Positions 36,746-48,000 of a stretch of DNA of 64,000 nucleotides are shown piece after piece. Every line of letters begins with the position of its first letter. Within the stretch, counting starts at the first letter, position 1. The stretch comes from Auriscalpium vulgare (lineage: Eukaryota; Basidiomycota; Agaricomycetes; Russulales; Auriscalpiaceae): contig JAHBBC010000031.1 of NCBI GenBank assembly GCA_019915015.1, positions 310,001 to 374,000 on the forward strand, given 5' to 3'. The position numbers were made by a program, and so were the translations under genes. The notes beneath the pieces were generated by a model, which worked only from the letters and a program-made list of their open reading frames with translations, had not been told where the DNA came from and did not search any database.

Positions 36746-37310
36746 CCATTGTTGCTTTGGTGATTAGTACGGTTGGAATTGGTCGCCAAACGCTCCTCGG
36801 CCATAAAATTGATACTTATTCACACTGATGACCACATCCACTTGGGGCAGCCAACGAGCAGCTGAGTATGCGGGTCGCGACTGATGGCGTCGAGAGCAGA
36901 TGAGATGACGAGACAGGACGAGCTGGTTGGCGTCAATGGTGGCGGCAGTAAGATAGTGACTTACCTGCCGTTGCGAACGACGACGAATCGCACACAACGT
37001 GCCGACCGTCGACCAGCTTCCTCAGAGATGTTGATAGTCGTTCTGTTGCTCATTGTTCCTTGAACGCGGCAACTCAAGACGCCGACACCGATGTGTCGAT
37101 AGATACTGAAAGCAATGAGCCGATAGGTGACCTGGGGTTCTGGCACTCTGCAGCTGAGACCTTGGTGGGCCAGACCAAGGTGCCGGGTCGGCAGCCGAAT
37201 GCCGACACGCTCCATTGGAGTCCGCTCGCCGGTCGTCAGAATTGCTGCTTCCACCTGCCACCACCCCACGAACTCGCCTTGTACACGTTGTTCCAAGACC
37301 ACATACTACT
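36746..37310. other. Intergenic upstream of FAS1 gene
   Basis: No gene is supported. Open frames on both strands at 36961-37411 show no domain. The 3' part is the FAS1 gene promoter and leader. Confidence 0.45.
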
Positions 37311-38050
37311 ATGAGGGGCCTTTTCAGCGCTCTCACAGTCCTTGCTTCCCTCGCTGCGAGTACCATAGCGCAGGACCAAGTCATCATGCCCGCGGTACCG
37401 GAGCCTCTCATTCACACAGAGCCCACCCTTTTCGACCTGCTCACCGTCGAATCGCGCGCTTCTATCTTCTTCTCTTACGCGAGAGAAACAAAGGCAAGCC
37501 GCCTGCTCGTGGATCAGAATGCGAATATCTCGCTCCTGGTACCGACGAACAAGGCCGTAATGGCACTGGCGCGGAAGCCGTGAGTCGCCATATCTTCTCT
37601 GCGGGCGGCCTGCTAACCGAGAAAACGCTCGCAGTCACCAGGGCCCTATCTCCATCGAGGATGATATAGAAATATCAGAGGAGGTGTTCGAGGGCCGATC
37701 GAAGGAAAATGTCGAGCGATGGGTTTCCCTGCACATCATCCCAGTGCGTACATGACGTAGTGCGTTGCCTTTCAAACGCTCACATCGCCGCTCTAGGACT
37801 CGCCAATCTCGCTTGCGGCCCATACGTTCCCAACACTTGCCGCTGGGAAAACGGTCACATTCACAGCGATAGACGGTGATGCGACTGCACCCGAGTGGAC
37901 AAGAGTTCTTCTCAACGGCGAGGTCCAGATCGTGCAGATGAAGAAGGTTTGTGTCGCTATCATATCTCCGCCCTGCCCTCTCATACCTGTCATTTTTAGG
38001 CGGCCAATGGTGTCTTCTATCTCATTGACGGCACGGTCAGAGACGAGTAA
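37311..38050 (+). CDS. Secreted fasciclin (FAS1) domain protein
   Basis: An extracellular adhesion-type protein. Four exons (37311-37579, 37635-37743, 37797-37946, 38000-38050) give 192 residues. The signal peptide is MRGLFSALTVLASLAASTIAQ. A single FAS1 domain follows: LFDLLTVESRASIFFSYAR, NISLLVPTNKAVMAL, EVFEGRSKENVERWVSLHI, PTLAAGKTVTF and the final GVFYLIDGTV. There is no GPI-attachment tail, so it is probably soluble. Small one-domain FAS1 proteins are common in wood-decay basidiomycetes. Confidence 0.88.
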
Positions 38051-39587
38051 CCGCCCTGTCCTTGCCTCCTTATCTGGTGTACAACATGACCCAAATGTAC
38101 GGTGAATGGATCTAAATGGATATGCGATTTTTAGACTTCTGGTGCAGAGTCTGCTGCAGTTGTTCGAATGTAGACGCTCAGTCCCTCGTACCTGGGCGTT
38201 GTTCATCCAGGTATACATATTCGTGTTTGCGATCAAATCTCCTAGCGGCTATGCATCCTGAACCATATCCTCAGGATTCTGGAACGGGGTAAGTGTTAGA
38301 AGCGCGTGCAGGATCGATCGTACCATAGACATTTGAATGGGGGTCCAGGTAGGTCCCGTCAGGCGCGGAAATATTCAGGAATCGAAGCGTTGAACATGCA
38401 GCAGGTTTATATATGCTAAACCAAGAACAGATAGCGGACTCAGCGTCAAGACAAAGCATGCAGGCCAGGTCTGCCCAAGGCTCCATGGCCTTCCGGCGGC
38501 CGCTGTCAGCATAACAGCCACTCAGCAGGGAAGCGACGAAGCCGGTGAGCGTGGTAATGCTCAATCATGATCGAGGAAGAAGGCGAATCTCTACACACCT
38601 TGCGCCCTTCAATGTTTTAGTCTTCTGCGCGACATGACGCAGCTGTTTCATGGAAGACGCGGATAACGTTGAGGCGGCTCGTCCAATGACCGCGTCGCAA
38701 TATCTCTGGCGCGCACAGTGGCAGCTTCGCTCCAGATTGACCGGCGCGCGGACACAGCCTCGTCCGCTATCTCGCTTGGCAGGCCCTCCGACCGGCGAGC
38801 GAACGCGCGCATGGACACATGCAATTTTTGCATCGGCGCAAGCGCGCCCCGAGCGCCACACATGCAGGCGATTGGGCTCCTGGGTCATGGCACGGCGTGG
38901 AACGGACATGACTGCTGTCAGAAATAACTCGACGTTTGGGCGGCCAGGTGGAAGCGGGTGCGGTGCTCGGAGTGCCTGTAGATTGATGAACAGGATTCAA
39001 TCACGACTGCGGCGGACAGGCGCGCTGGCATACTTCAATTGGTCCCAAGGAGTGGATGAGCGTCTGGAGAGCGTCCGTAATATCCGCATTTGATGAAGGG
39101 GTGAATGGTGGCCGCGTAGCGAAATTGCACAGTAATTGCACGCGCAACTTCTCGTCGAGCCAACGCCCTGCTCAACGCCTCCCTTAAGCGGTGCATCAGT
39201 GATTGAAATAATTGGAGAGCATGAATAGCAGGGGCCGAACCTGGTGCATAATGCAAATGAGGAGGAGTCTGGAGCAGATTTGACGCGGCTGCCGATGACA
39301 GTTAAACGTTAATGAACGACCCGGTACTACGACTCGAGTCTTGAGGAGAAGGTCATGACGATCACGTGGTGTTCAAGTCGCGTCGTCCGGGTGTGGCCGC
39401 TCGCCTCTGAGTCCGACTGCCATTGTCTACCCCGCCTCTTTTGCCTCGCGTCGTCCCCAACTCGCCTCTTTAACCCCCGGACCGCCGTCGTCCTGCGCTC
39501 ACGATTTGCGACATCTGTTTCTCGCTTTGCTCCCGGTCCAACGCGTGCTGCGCTCGACCCGCAATATCAAGACGACTCCGAGCAGCT
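38051..39587. other. Intergenic, 1.5 kb, no supported gene
   Basis: A minus-strand open frame at 38271-38564 ends NVYGTIDPARASNTYPVPES and sits beside TATATAAA (near 38410), but it starts without ATG and joins to nothing. The 38650-39000 block is GC-rich and open in several frames by composition. The last 200 bases are the leader of the next gene. Confidence 0.4.
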
Positions 39588-41534
39588 ATGCAGCCCCACG
39601 ACTCTTCGCGGCTTATGGACTTCAGCTTCCGAAACCTTCCAGACGTCTCCGATTCCTCCATGACCTTTCAAATTCCCTATGACGCCGGCTCGGCCACGCG
39701 CCTCATGGACGAGGACAGCCAAGACTTCCTCCGAGGCTTTGACGACATTCTCAACACCCCGATGACACAACGCAAACCGCAGAAACCGCTCACCATTGAA
39801 GACGTTACTCCAGCACGCAAGATGGCGTTTGACCTGCAGGATGCGATGAAGTCGACGTTTGCGGAGGATGCCCCACGGCAGTCGTCTCCTGCAAAGGCAA
39901 AGAAGGCCCGTCGGTCTCCTCGCAGTGCGTGAAATGGCTTACTGCCAAACAGAACCGAGTAGCTGACCGATGGTTAGAACGACTAACAAAGGAGCTTTTC
40001 TATTCCCGGGTACCCGAAAACCCAACAGAGGAAGTGGTGCGACAAGAGTCGGCAGATGTGTTCGCTGCGACATGCGGCCAAGCAACGTCAAGTCTTCCTG
40101 TTACTCTGCCTCTCCGACGGAGCCCCAGGAAGCTCTCGTCGCGTAATCTGCTCAGCATCATCCCGACGCAAATTCATCCCGAAAAGGTGCGTGCGCTACC
40201 GTCGTGATACGAGCAAATGAACTCTAATGAGCCGCATGCTTATTCGCCTCGCACGCCCGATAGACACGACCCAAATCAAATATATCGAAACCCTCAGAAC
40301 CCGCGCATGCGTTATCAGCACACGCACCTCCGAGCGTCGCAGCTGTGGAGAGGATTCGGGGTGACACCCAGCAGATCGGCAGAATTGTTCAGCAGGAGCA
40401 TGTCGAGGCGCTTGCAGACGGAGGCATTTTTGACTCGCCGGGCGCCGCGTCTCACAAAGCCGGCAGATCTGACTTGCGCGAGCAGAGATCGCCCTCGCGC
40501 GCCTATGCTGCACCCTCACGGGACCCAGTCGCTCCGCTCACTATCTCGCAGCTGTCGCCCCGAAAACCCAAATCCGATGGCGCGCCAACACATACACAAG
40601 CCACCCATGCGACGCCCCCACCGCCGCGCTCGCCCATGCGGCCGTCACGGAAGCGCTCTGCGTCGCCCGTGATCGATCCGGACGCGCCGCGCGCAGGCGT
40701 GCAGGGGCAGGCGGGCAGTCACGCCCGCGCGAAACGTGTAAAGACAACCGCGCCGTCGATCGCGAGGAAGCCGCAAGCGTCTTCCTCCTCCAGCCTGAGG
40801 CTTCCACCGAAAAGACCTGCTCCAACGGCTGAACATGGGCGTCGTGCTGCCCCGATCGACAGAGGGTCTTCTTCCTCCAAGAAGCCAGGAACCCGCAGCC
40901 ATTCGCGGCGGCGCACAGACGCGTCCAAGCAGCCCGCGGCGCCGCTGCCTCGCGCTGCGCGCCCGGACAAGCCTGCGCCGCCGACGCTCTCGAGCCAGCC
41001 AGGCCCTGCGAAGCCCGTCTCTCGTCCGGTGAGCACGCCCATGGGACCGTGACTCGCGCACACCGCACTGACCGTGCCGTAACATTTGTGGTGCGATGTC
41101 TATTTCAGCCCGGCGGACTGCCGCATGCGAAGCCCACGAAACCGATCGAATTCCATTTCCAGCTCGACGCCCGTCTGCAGGCGCGCAGACACGATGCGGA
41201 TAATGCGGTGCACAGGCGCCCCCAGGAGCACCCCGTGCCGGACTTCCAGGCGTTGCACGCGGCGCAGCGCGAGCTGGACGCGGCGCGACGGCGGGCGGCG
41301 CCCACGGTCCCGGTGCCGATCGAGTTCCAAACGGACGCGCGGCTGCGGGAGCGCGAGCGGTTCGAGGCGGGGCGGCGGGAGCGGGAGAGAGAGCTGGAGG
41401 CGGAGAGGGAGGAGGAGGCACGGCGGTTGGCGGAGGAAGAAGAGCAGGCGATCAAGGAGATGCGGAAGATGGCCGTACCGAGGGCCAACGCAGTCCCAGA
41501 GTGGTACGCACATGCACCGAAGCGCCATACCTGA
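39588..41534 (+). CDS. TPX2-domain microtubule/spindle-associated protein
   Basis: Probably a spindle-associated protein. The start MQPHDSSRLMDFSFRNLPD is followed by DSQDFLRGFDDILNTP and by ARRSPRS. The middle is disordered and rich in Ser/Pro/Arg/Lys (SPRKPKSDG, MRPSRKRSASPV). The C-terminal TPX2 domain (about 41107-41500) has two AFxF/IEF-type repeats: KPTKPIEFHFQLDARLQARR and PIEFQTDARLRERERFE, followed by a Glu/Arg coiled coil. The last intron is 41030-41106. Introns between 39920 and 40360 are needed, but I cannot fix all phases, so the 5' half is tentative. Confidence 0.72.
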
Positions 41535-42433
41535 GTGGGCACATCGGGCGTTACGGCAGCACGCGAGGGATCATGTAAAACAGTCACGGTCAAAGTAGGA
41601 TAAGTAAGCTGCGAGGGTTCTTCCGCGGCGCATCTTGTGCATCAGGATCCTGTCCTACACATGTCTGGGTTATTAGTCAAGGATGCTGGACCCTCGAACT
41701 TTGTCGCTGGGGCGCTGGTTCTCGTGAGCGGGGGTCAGGCGGTGCACTGAGGGCGCGGCATCGGATTGCTCGGTTGGGAGATGAGCGCAGCAGCGGTGGA
41801 CTTGGCGGCGAGTTCCGCGTCGGTCGGAAGGTACGTGGGCAGGCAGCGATGGCCCCGGATAGGTGAGCGAGTCGCGCTCAGGGTATAGAGTGGGCAAGCG
41901 GGGGGGAAGGTTCTGGGGAGAAGGGACGGGCGGGTGACTGGGGCGTGGCGTGCAAGGCTGGGGCGAGTGGCGTCGAGGCGTCGAGGCGGCTAAGTATAGG
42001 TGAAGCGATGCGAAGGGGGCGTGTTGCGAAGGTCTTGTTCCTGTGACCGCGTCCAGCAGCCTCCGCAGAGCCCGTGCCCCGGCCCCCGCGCCCCGATCCC
42101 CATGCGGCCGCTCTCCCACGGCCGGTGCTTTGTTCATAGACGGCAATCCATCAGTCCGCCATGTTGCCATTCTGGGCCCCCTATCGCCTTTCCCGGCATA
42201 ATCACTTCGTCGGAAATTCGCCTCGCTTTTTGTTTTTCTCCGCACCGTCCCTGGTCCCCGCCGCGTCCTCGGGCCGTCCACGCTCGCGCTCTTTCTTCTC
42301 CCCAATTTGGCCCCCATGCAGTCCACCCGCTCTCCACATAAAAGCTCCTCGCGTCCAGCCTCCGTCCACCCATCCGCTCCGACGCCCACCTGCACCCATC
42401 CACACACACACACACACCATCCACACCCTCGCC
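41535..42433. other. Intergenic and leader of the 71-residue protein gene
   Basis: No gene is supported. The minus strand is open for long stretches (41673-42497) because the DNA is CpG- and pyrimidine-rich, not because it reads like protein. The 3' end is a CT/CA-rich leader. Confidence 0.45.
42337..42344 (+). promoter_or_regulatory. TATA-like box of the 71-residue protein gene
   Basis: ACATAAAA about 95 bases before the ATG at 42434, followed by a CT/CA-rich leader. The spacing is similar to other TATA genes in this window. Confidence 0.5.
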
Positions 42434-42649
42434 ATGCACTCGTCCGCACCCGTCGCTCTCGCTGCGTCCGCTGCTGCCTGCGGCTTCGCACACGCACACA
42501 CCCACTCCTCCGGCCCCGTCCTCCCCACCGACGCCCGCAAGTCCGTCGCCGGCGAGGGCGTCCCCGTCAACGCCAGCGCGCCCCAGTGCTGCCACTGCGG
42601 ATGGCGCGGCAGCCACTCGCCCCACTGCCCCTTCCGCCGCGCAGCATAG
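42434..42649 (+). CDS. Small Cys/His-rich protein, 71 residues
   Basis: I do not recognise a named family. It is a single exon starting MHSSAPVALAASAAACGF, then HAHTHSSGPVLPTDARK, GEGVPVNASAP and a compact C-terminal motif QCCHCGWRGSHSPHCPF. The C-x-C-x5-H-x3-C spacing could bind one metal ion. The Ala-rich N-terminus is only weakly signal-like. It has its own TATA-like box and CT-rich leader, which argues for a real, possibly well expressed gene. Other frames here are also open because of composition, so protein-level proof is lacking. Confidence 0.6.
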   Translation: MHSSAPVALAASAAACGFAHAHTHSSGPVLPTDARKSVAGEGVPVNASAPQCCHCGWRGSHSPHCPFRRAA

Positions 42650-43134
42650 TCCGCTCTCCCGCGCCGTGTCTGTACTGTGAGCACCCCTCCCGTCGCTCCC
42701 CACCGCGTCCGCTCACGCGCCGCGCCTAGTCTTGTGCATTGCTGTCGCTGTATATCCACCATTGTTCTGTCTTGTGTACCATCACCATCGACATCGTATT
42801 ATTCTCCCGGCGTGCTGGGAGTAGTTTGGCCTCGGAGACGGCACTAATGCTGAGGAGGGGGAGGCAGAGAAAGATATCCCGGCGTCTCCGAGTTGTACAT
42901 ACTTTGCTGTGACAGTATATCATCATTTGATTCCAACGCAGTTGCTACCATCATGATGTTCGGTGCGGGCAAGTCGACGCGTATCGATCCCACCCAGGCA
43001 CGGCCCGCTGCGGAACCAAACCTCTCGGCCCCCGGCCCCCCCGTCCCGTCGGATGCGCGGCCGATGACGCGTTATCCGATCCAGCCCTCCGCCTCCGCCT
43101 CCGCCTCCGCTTCCATACCCCGCCTTACCCCACC
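42650..43134. other. Intergenic between small protein and enoyl-CoA hydratase
   Basis: Near 42805-42895 the sequence TATTCTCCCGGCG / GATATCCCGGCGTCTCCGAG holds partial inverted repeats (CTCGGAGACG with CGTCTCCGAG), giving a possible hairpin in the 3' region. No gene is supported; the rest is promoter. Confidence 0.45.
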
Positions 43135-44440
43135 ATGCCCTTCGCCCGCCCCCCGCCGGCCCACTCCCCCCAAGTCTCCCTCGACTTTCCCGACCCCCAC
43201 GTCCTCCTCCTATGCTTCAACCGCCCCGACGCCCTCAACGCTGTCTCCGACGCCATGCACGACGACATCAACGCCGTCATGCGCTGGTTTGACGGCGAAC
43301 CCGACCTCTGGCAAGTCCCCGCTATTGTTCTCCCCCCATAGCAACCGCTCCATTCCCAACTCTAATCACTTATACAGGGCCGCCATCATCACCGGCGCGG
43401 GCAGAGCTTTCTGCGCCGGCGCCGACCTCAAGGCGTGCGTGTTGTCTCCTTTGTGCTCGCCGAAACCTGATGACGGTGCCCATGCGCGCTCATATATTTC
43501 CCAGGTGGCTCGCGAAGCAGAAGCGCGGCCGCTCCGACGAGCAGGAGCACATCGCCGCTTCCATCTATGGCTTCGGCGCGCTGTCCCGACGCGTCTCCCC
43601 CAAGCCGGTAATCGCAGCCGTCAACGGCGGCGCGTTCGGCGGGGGCATGGAGATCGTGCTCAACTGCGACCTCGTGATCGCCAGCGACGCGGCGTCCTTC
43701 GCGCTCCCGGAAGTAAAGCGGGGAGTTGTCGCGGCTCAGGGAGGTTCGTGATGACATCGCCCGCGGCCATAGCGCGCCGCATGCCTGACCCGGACGCCTT
43801 CTTGCAGTCATCCCGCGCTTGCGCATCGTCGCGGGCCACCAGGTACGTCAGCGCGCGCGCCGCCAAGCACACTCGCGGTGTTCACGCGTGTGTCCAGCTG
43901 GCCGCAGAGATGCTTCTCCTCGGCCGCACGGTGGGGGCGGTGGAGGCGCAGCAGCGGTTTGGCTTGTGAGTGTCCTCTCGTCGCCCCCCATTCAATGCAT
44001 CGACGCCCCGCTGATGTGATTGTGACGCTGCCGGCGATCAGCGTCAACGCAGTCGTCCCAGCGGACCAACTGCTCCCGACGGCCATAGCGTGGGCGAAGC
44101 AGATTGTAGCCAATTCGCCCGACGCAGTCCAGAGCACCAAGCGCGGTCTCGTCCTCGCGGCCGAGCATGGGAACGTCGAACGCGCGGTGATCGCACACGC
44201 CTGGAGCTCCGAGAGCAGACGTGCGTACGCGGGAAGCAACATCAAGGTTCGTTCGATTCACCGACGGCGCGACTTGCCCTAACCCGCGTGCGCGCTTTCT
44301 TCCCCTTTGATAGGAAGGTTTGCTGGCCTTCGAGGTAAGAGCTGCCCGCGCTTTCGTCATTCATGCAAAGTCCGACACGCTGCTTCGTGTGATGACAGCA
44401 AAAACGCAGGCCGACATGGACGAGCCCCGCGAAGCTGTGA
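43135..44440 (+). CDS. Enoyl-CoA hydratase/isomerase family protein
   Basis: A crotonase-fold enzyme acting on acyl-CoA in beta-oxidation or amino acid breakdown. Eight exons (43135-43310, 43378-43434, 43505-43743, 43808-43842, 43898-43965, 44042-44246, 44314-44334, 44399-44440) close at 280 residues. Motifs: [17 protein letters not shown], oxyanion hole [14 protein letters not shown], and [20 protein letters not shown] with the first catalytic Glu. [16 protein letters not shown] holds the second Glu, and the tail is [15 protein letters not shown]. Both Glu are kept, so hydratase activity is plausible. No clear presequence or PTS1 is seen. The first intron is GC-AG with a strong GCAAGT donor. 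Confidence 0.93.
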
Positions 44441-46809
44441 AACGCGTCGCCAGCCGGGCCCGACATCCGCGTCCGCAGTACGGCCGCCGACGTCGCGTGC
44501 CTTGCATGTCCTCGGAGAGTGGGCGGGGTTGGGGATCTATGACTTCGGCTCCCGCTGTACGCGGCACACGTTTGTTCCTCTTTTTGTTCGCCTCCCGAGC
44601 CCGTGGTGGCGCGTCGCGTCAATGGAAACATGATCACGGAAATGCGTCGTGTGACAAGCGCGTGACGCACCCGTTCCCAACTACTCAGGATCAGGTCGCC
44701 GAGCCACTCGGGACCGCGGCACAGCGGGCAAGGTCGCCCGCTGCGACTGTCGTCAGTCGCGTTGATTCCCGTGGTCAGTGGGCCGGGGCGGGCGATCTGC
44801 AGCCGAGCGCACCTGCATGCAGGCCAACGCGTGGTCGTGGGCCTCCAGATAAAGCAGAGCTTCCACTTCGATGGCGGATTCGGCCGCTGCGGTACAAGGG
44901 TAGGATTTATTACCAAATAACAACGAAACGCGGGGTGTGGAGTCCGGTCTGCTGCGGGAGTCGGGTGTACGTACGCACCGACAGCACGGATGGCAAGCAA
45001 CGAACGGGCTTGTCAAGCCAGGCTGGCGATGGGCGCATCAACACGTATCGAGTACTCCGACTGGCCCTAGCGCGAGCTCCAGATATCCCGCCCGTCCATC
45101 AATCCCCGCCCGTACCACGAGGAGTAGAGACAGGCGTGCTAGCGACGGATCTAGCGCACTGGATAAGCAGGATCAGCTACAGGATAAGCCCTCGCACCCA
45201 CGTTGTGATGCGCACCGCGCGCGTCAAGTCGGCGGGCGCCTTGGAGCGCCTTGGCGGCCGTGCTGCGTCCTTATCGATCCCGACGATGCGGTGAAGATTG
45301 CGCCGAGGGCGTCGGCGGCTCAGCCTGCGGGGTCGAATGGGAATCATGATGACAGCGAAACCCGCCCGCCGCCAGGAGACGCGCCCGCCCAGAGAGGGTT
45401 TAGCTTGATGCTGATGGGATGCTGAGTTAGACTGCGTTGATCAGATGCAGCAAAGCAAAGTTGCCGGCGCGTCGCGAGGCACGCTCCAGGGTCGACGGTG
45501 TTGGGCGGGGACGGAGGAAGCACGCGCCCCGAGCCGCCAAGCCGCGGCACGGATGGGCACGGATAGGGTAGAAAACGGACGAAATGCGCGTCGCGTCGCG
45601 TGGGTGGGAATTAGCAGTAATGACAATTGATGTTGCAAGGGATATTATTGCAAAGGACGTAGTAACGAGGCGGCCATCTCGGGATGAGTGTCGCGGGGAC
45701 GAAGCTGAGCTCGATCGCATGCGCCGCCGCCGCCCGGCCAGTGTCCTGGGCCTGGATGTGAGCACGATGGTGGGGCTGCTTCGAGCCGTGGTGCTCGCCG
45801 AGACTAGAGTTCGCGCTGGAGAGATTTCGCAGGTTAATAATATTTCGACGCTGGCATAAAGCTTCATATGGCGAACCGGGGCCTTACTTCAGGAATGCGT
45901 CCGAGCTGGAAGAAATTCTGCTTCTCCGTGAGTATTCTGTAGGACCGACGTCGAAGGAAGGCGATTGAAGGGTCGTGAAGAAGTCGCATAGAAAGCTATG
46001 TAAACTATTCGCCGGGTGCGGTCAGGGGGACTTACCTGCCGGTGTGGCAGGGGCGCGGAAGCATTCGAGCAGAATATCGAGCAGCAGAAGTAACGCAATT
46101 CAAGACCTTCCTGTACCAGGGCAGTCGAGACTAGAGAGACACGAACATGCGTCAACACGAGTGAACAAGCCGCGTCCTGGGTCAAAATGAACGGCGCATG
46201 CCGGGAAGCAACTTACATAGGTAGGCACAGAACATATTCCATAGCCGAGCTGTCAAGAGACCTGACTCAGGAGGACAGCTGCAGGGCGGGGGCCGGTATA
46301 CTGCCGGTATATGGCTTGCCACCGAGTCGACAACGCCCTGCGGTGGAGGTTGATCCGCGGCCCCCGGGAGCCCCAGGGAAACAAGTACAAGAACGAACTC
46401 CGGGGCAGTGACAGCATAGGCACAAGGGCCTCCCACGGCGGCGCGTGGCGTAATTGAAGGGTGATCCAGTCTGATTCAGTCGGGAGGACACAGCGGGGAA
46501 CGAACGGTCTGGAGCTGAGACGTGTTGAAGACATAACGGCAGGGTCGACCAGGTTTTCCGAAGATTTTCGATAGGACTTCCTTGTTCCATGGAAGGTAAG
46601 ACTTGACGTGAATGAGCCAAGCAACATATGAGCATACGAACTGGATGGCGTGTGACAAGCTGGGGGTGAGTCGTCGGAGGAACAAGCTACGCGTCGCACG
46701 CGACGCGACGCGCATACCGTTCACACGGTCCCCCGCCTCCTTGTCCCCACCACCGCCACACCTGAGTACCTCGCCGCTCCGCCTCTTTCGTGGGCGCACC
46801 TCCTGAATA
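44441..46809. other. Intergenic, 2.4 kb, with weak candidate exons on the minus strand
   Basis: No recognised gene. On the minus strand between about 46525 and 45890 two segments flanked by GTAAGT/GTAAGG donors and CTAG/ATAG acceptors join in frame: CSVPTYSRLPWYRKVLNC...CHTG and SFLCDFFTTLQSPSFDVGPTEYS...DAFLK. A possible start is MSSTRLSSRPFVPRC near 46525. I cannot find a coherent 3' end or family, so this is only a candidate. From 44441 to 45880 the DNA is GC-rich and nothing is supported. Confidence 0.25.
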
Positions 46810-47801
46810 ATGCCAAGGAAAGATTCCGCAGCCCCCGTGTCCGCGCAGGCACAGCAGGATGCCGTGTCGGAGGGCATTGAGAACTTCGAACTCCCGCGCG
46901 CGCTGGTCATGAAGATCGCCAAGTCCGCGGTGCGTGGCTGTCTATCATCGCAAGGGTGCCTTGTGTCGACGACATGGACAGGTTCCAGACAACACGAAAC
47001 TGCAGAAGGACACTGTCCTTTCTCTTGTCAAGGGCGCTACTGTATTCATCAACTACCTTGGTGCGTGCTGTTGTTTTCTACGCGAATAAGCTTCAGATCT
47101 CATTCATTTGGGTCTTTAGCGGCGACGTAGGTGGTATTGTACACTCCTAGGGAAAGCCAGCTCACGCGCCGTAGGGCTCACGATGTATCCACCTCAAAGC
47201 AGCACAAGAGCATCTCTGCGTCAGACGTTCTGAAGGCACTCGAGCAGATTGAGTTTGCCGACCTTGTAGGGCCTTTACAGACTGAGTTGCAAAGTGCGCA
47301 CCTTCCGTGGCGAACTTCAGATGTGCGCTGACGTTCCATTGTGTGCTCCCGTCAGCATACCGCGACAACTTGAAGGGAAGGCGAGGCACAGGCACGTCTG
47401 TGATACTTCCTGCGGGCAGCGCCTCAGCACCCCCCAGCGCCGGTGCGGCGAAAGGAAAGGCCGCCGCGCGTGGCAAGGGCAAGGAGCGCGCGGTGGACGA
47501 GACGACGTCTGCGCCGCTGCCTCCCGGCTACCCCAACGGCGCCGGCCACGAGCCTACGGAAGATGTGGACGAGGAAATGCTGGATGCTGCTGCAGAAGAG
47601 GATGTCGGCCCTGTCGAAGGGCTAGACGGTGAGGTGGAGGACGAAGAAGACGTGGAGGAGGATGTCGACCACGAGCAGGAAGACGGCGATGTGGGTGACG
47701 AGGAGGATGCCGTGGCGGAACCCGTCAATGGGGTGGAGCCCGATGTCGAGATGGGAGGGTTGCGCGAGGACGACGTGGCAGGCGACGCGGACGATGACTG
47801 A
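46810..47801 (+). CDS. DPB4: DNA polymerase epsilon subunit D, histone-fold protein
   Basis: A small histone-fold subunit of DNA polymerase epsilon, also shared with ISWI/CHRAC-type remodellers. The fold reads FELPRALVMKIAKSAVPDNT, KLQKDTVLSLVKGATVFINYL, AATAHDVSTSKQHKSISASD and VLKALEQIEFADLVGPLQTELQ, followed by YRDNLKGRRG. The tail is highly acidic (Glu/Asp repeats to 47801). Exons 46810-46929, 46982-47060, 47120-47126 (7 bases), 47175-47293 and 47356-47801 give 256 residues. The 7-base exon is required to link NYL to AHDVS in frame. Confidence 0.93.
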
Positions 47802-48000
47802 CTGAGCGTGCATTGTTTGGGCATTTTCTCCTTAATTTCCTTCCAGAGCCCGCAAGCACGCGCGAATGCGATACACCTCTTGGATCTTCTCTACGATCCA
47901 TGAACCTGTGTGCGTTGTAGCATGGTATTACAGCAGGGCTGCTTAGTCAGCGACGGCACTCAGCTTGCAAACGGCACGGTGGACTCGGAACACAGTCGAG

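Noticed and set aside
38271..38564. 97-codon minus-strand frame with a signal-like start and a nearby TATATAAA
   Set aside because: It begins with TTG rather than ATG, and splicing at its only good donor leads to an immediate stop.
41673..42497. 274-codon minus-strand frame
   Set aside because: Arg/Gly-rich composition from GC-rich intergenic DNA, no domain, and it runs across the promoter of the next gene.
42134..42762. Long minus-strand open frames overlapping the 71-residue gene (189 and 186 codons)
   Set aside because: All frames are open here because the DNA is CpG- and repeat-rich. The translations are low-complexity and have no start context, motif or splice chain.
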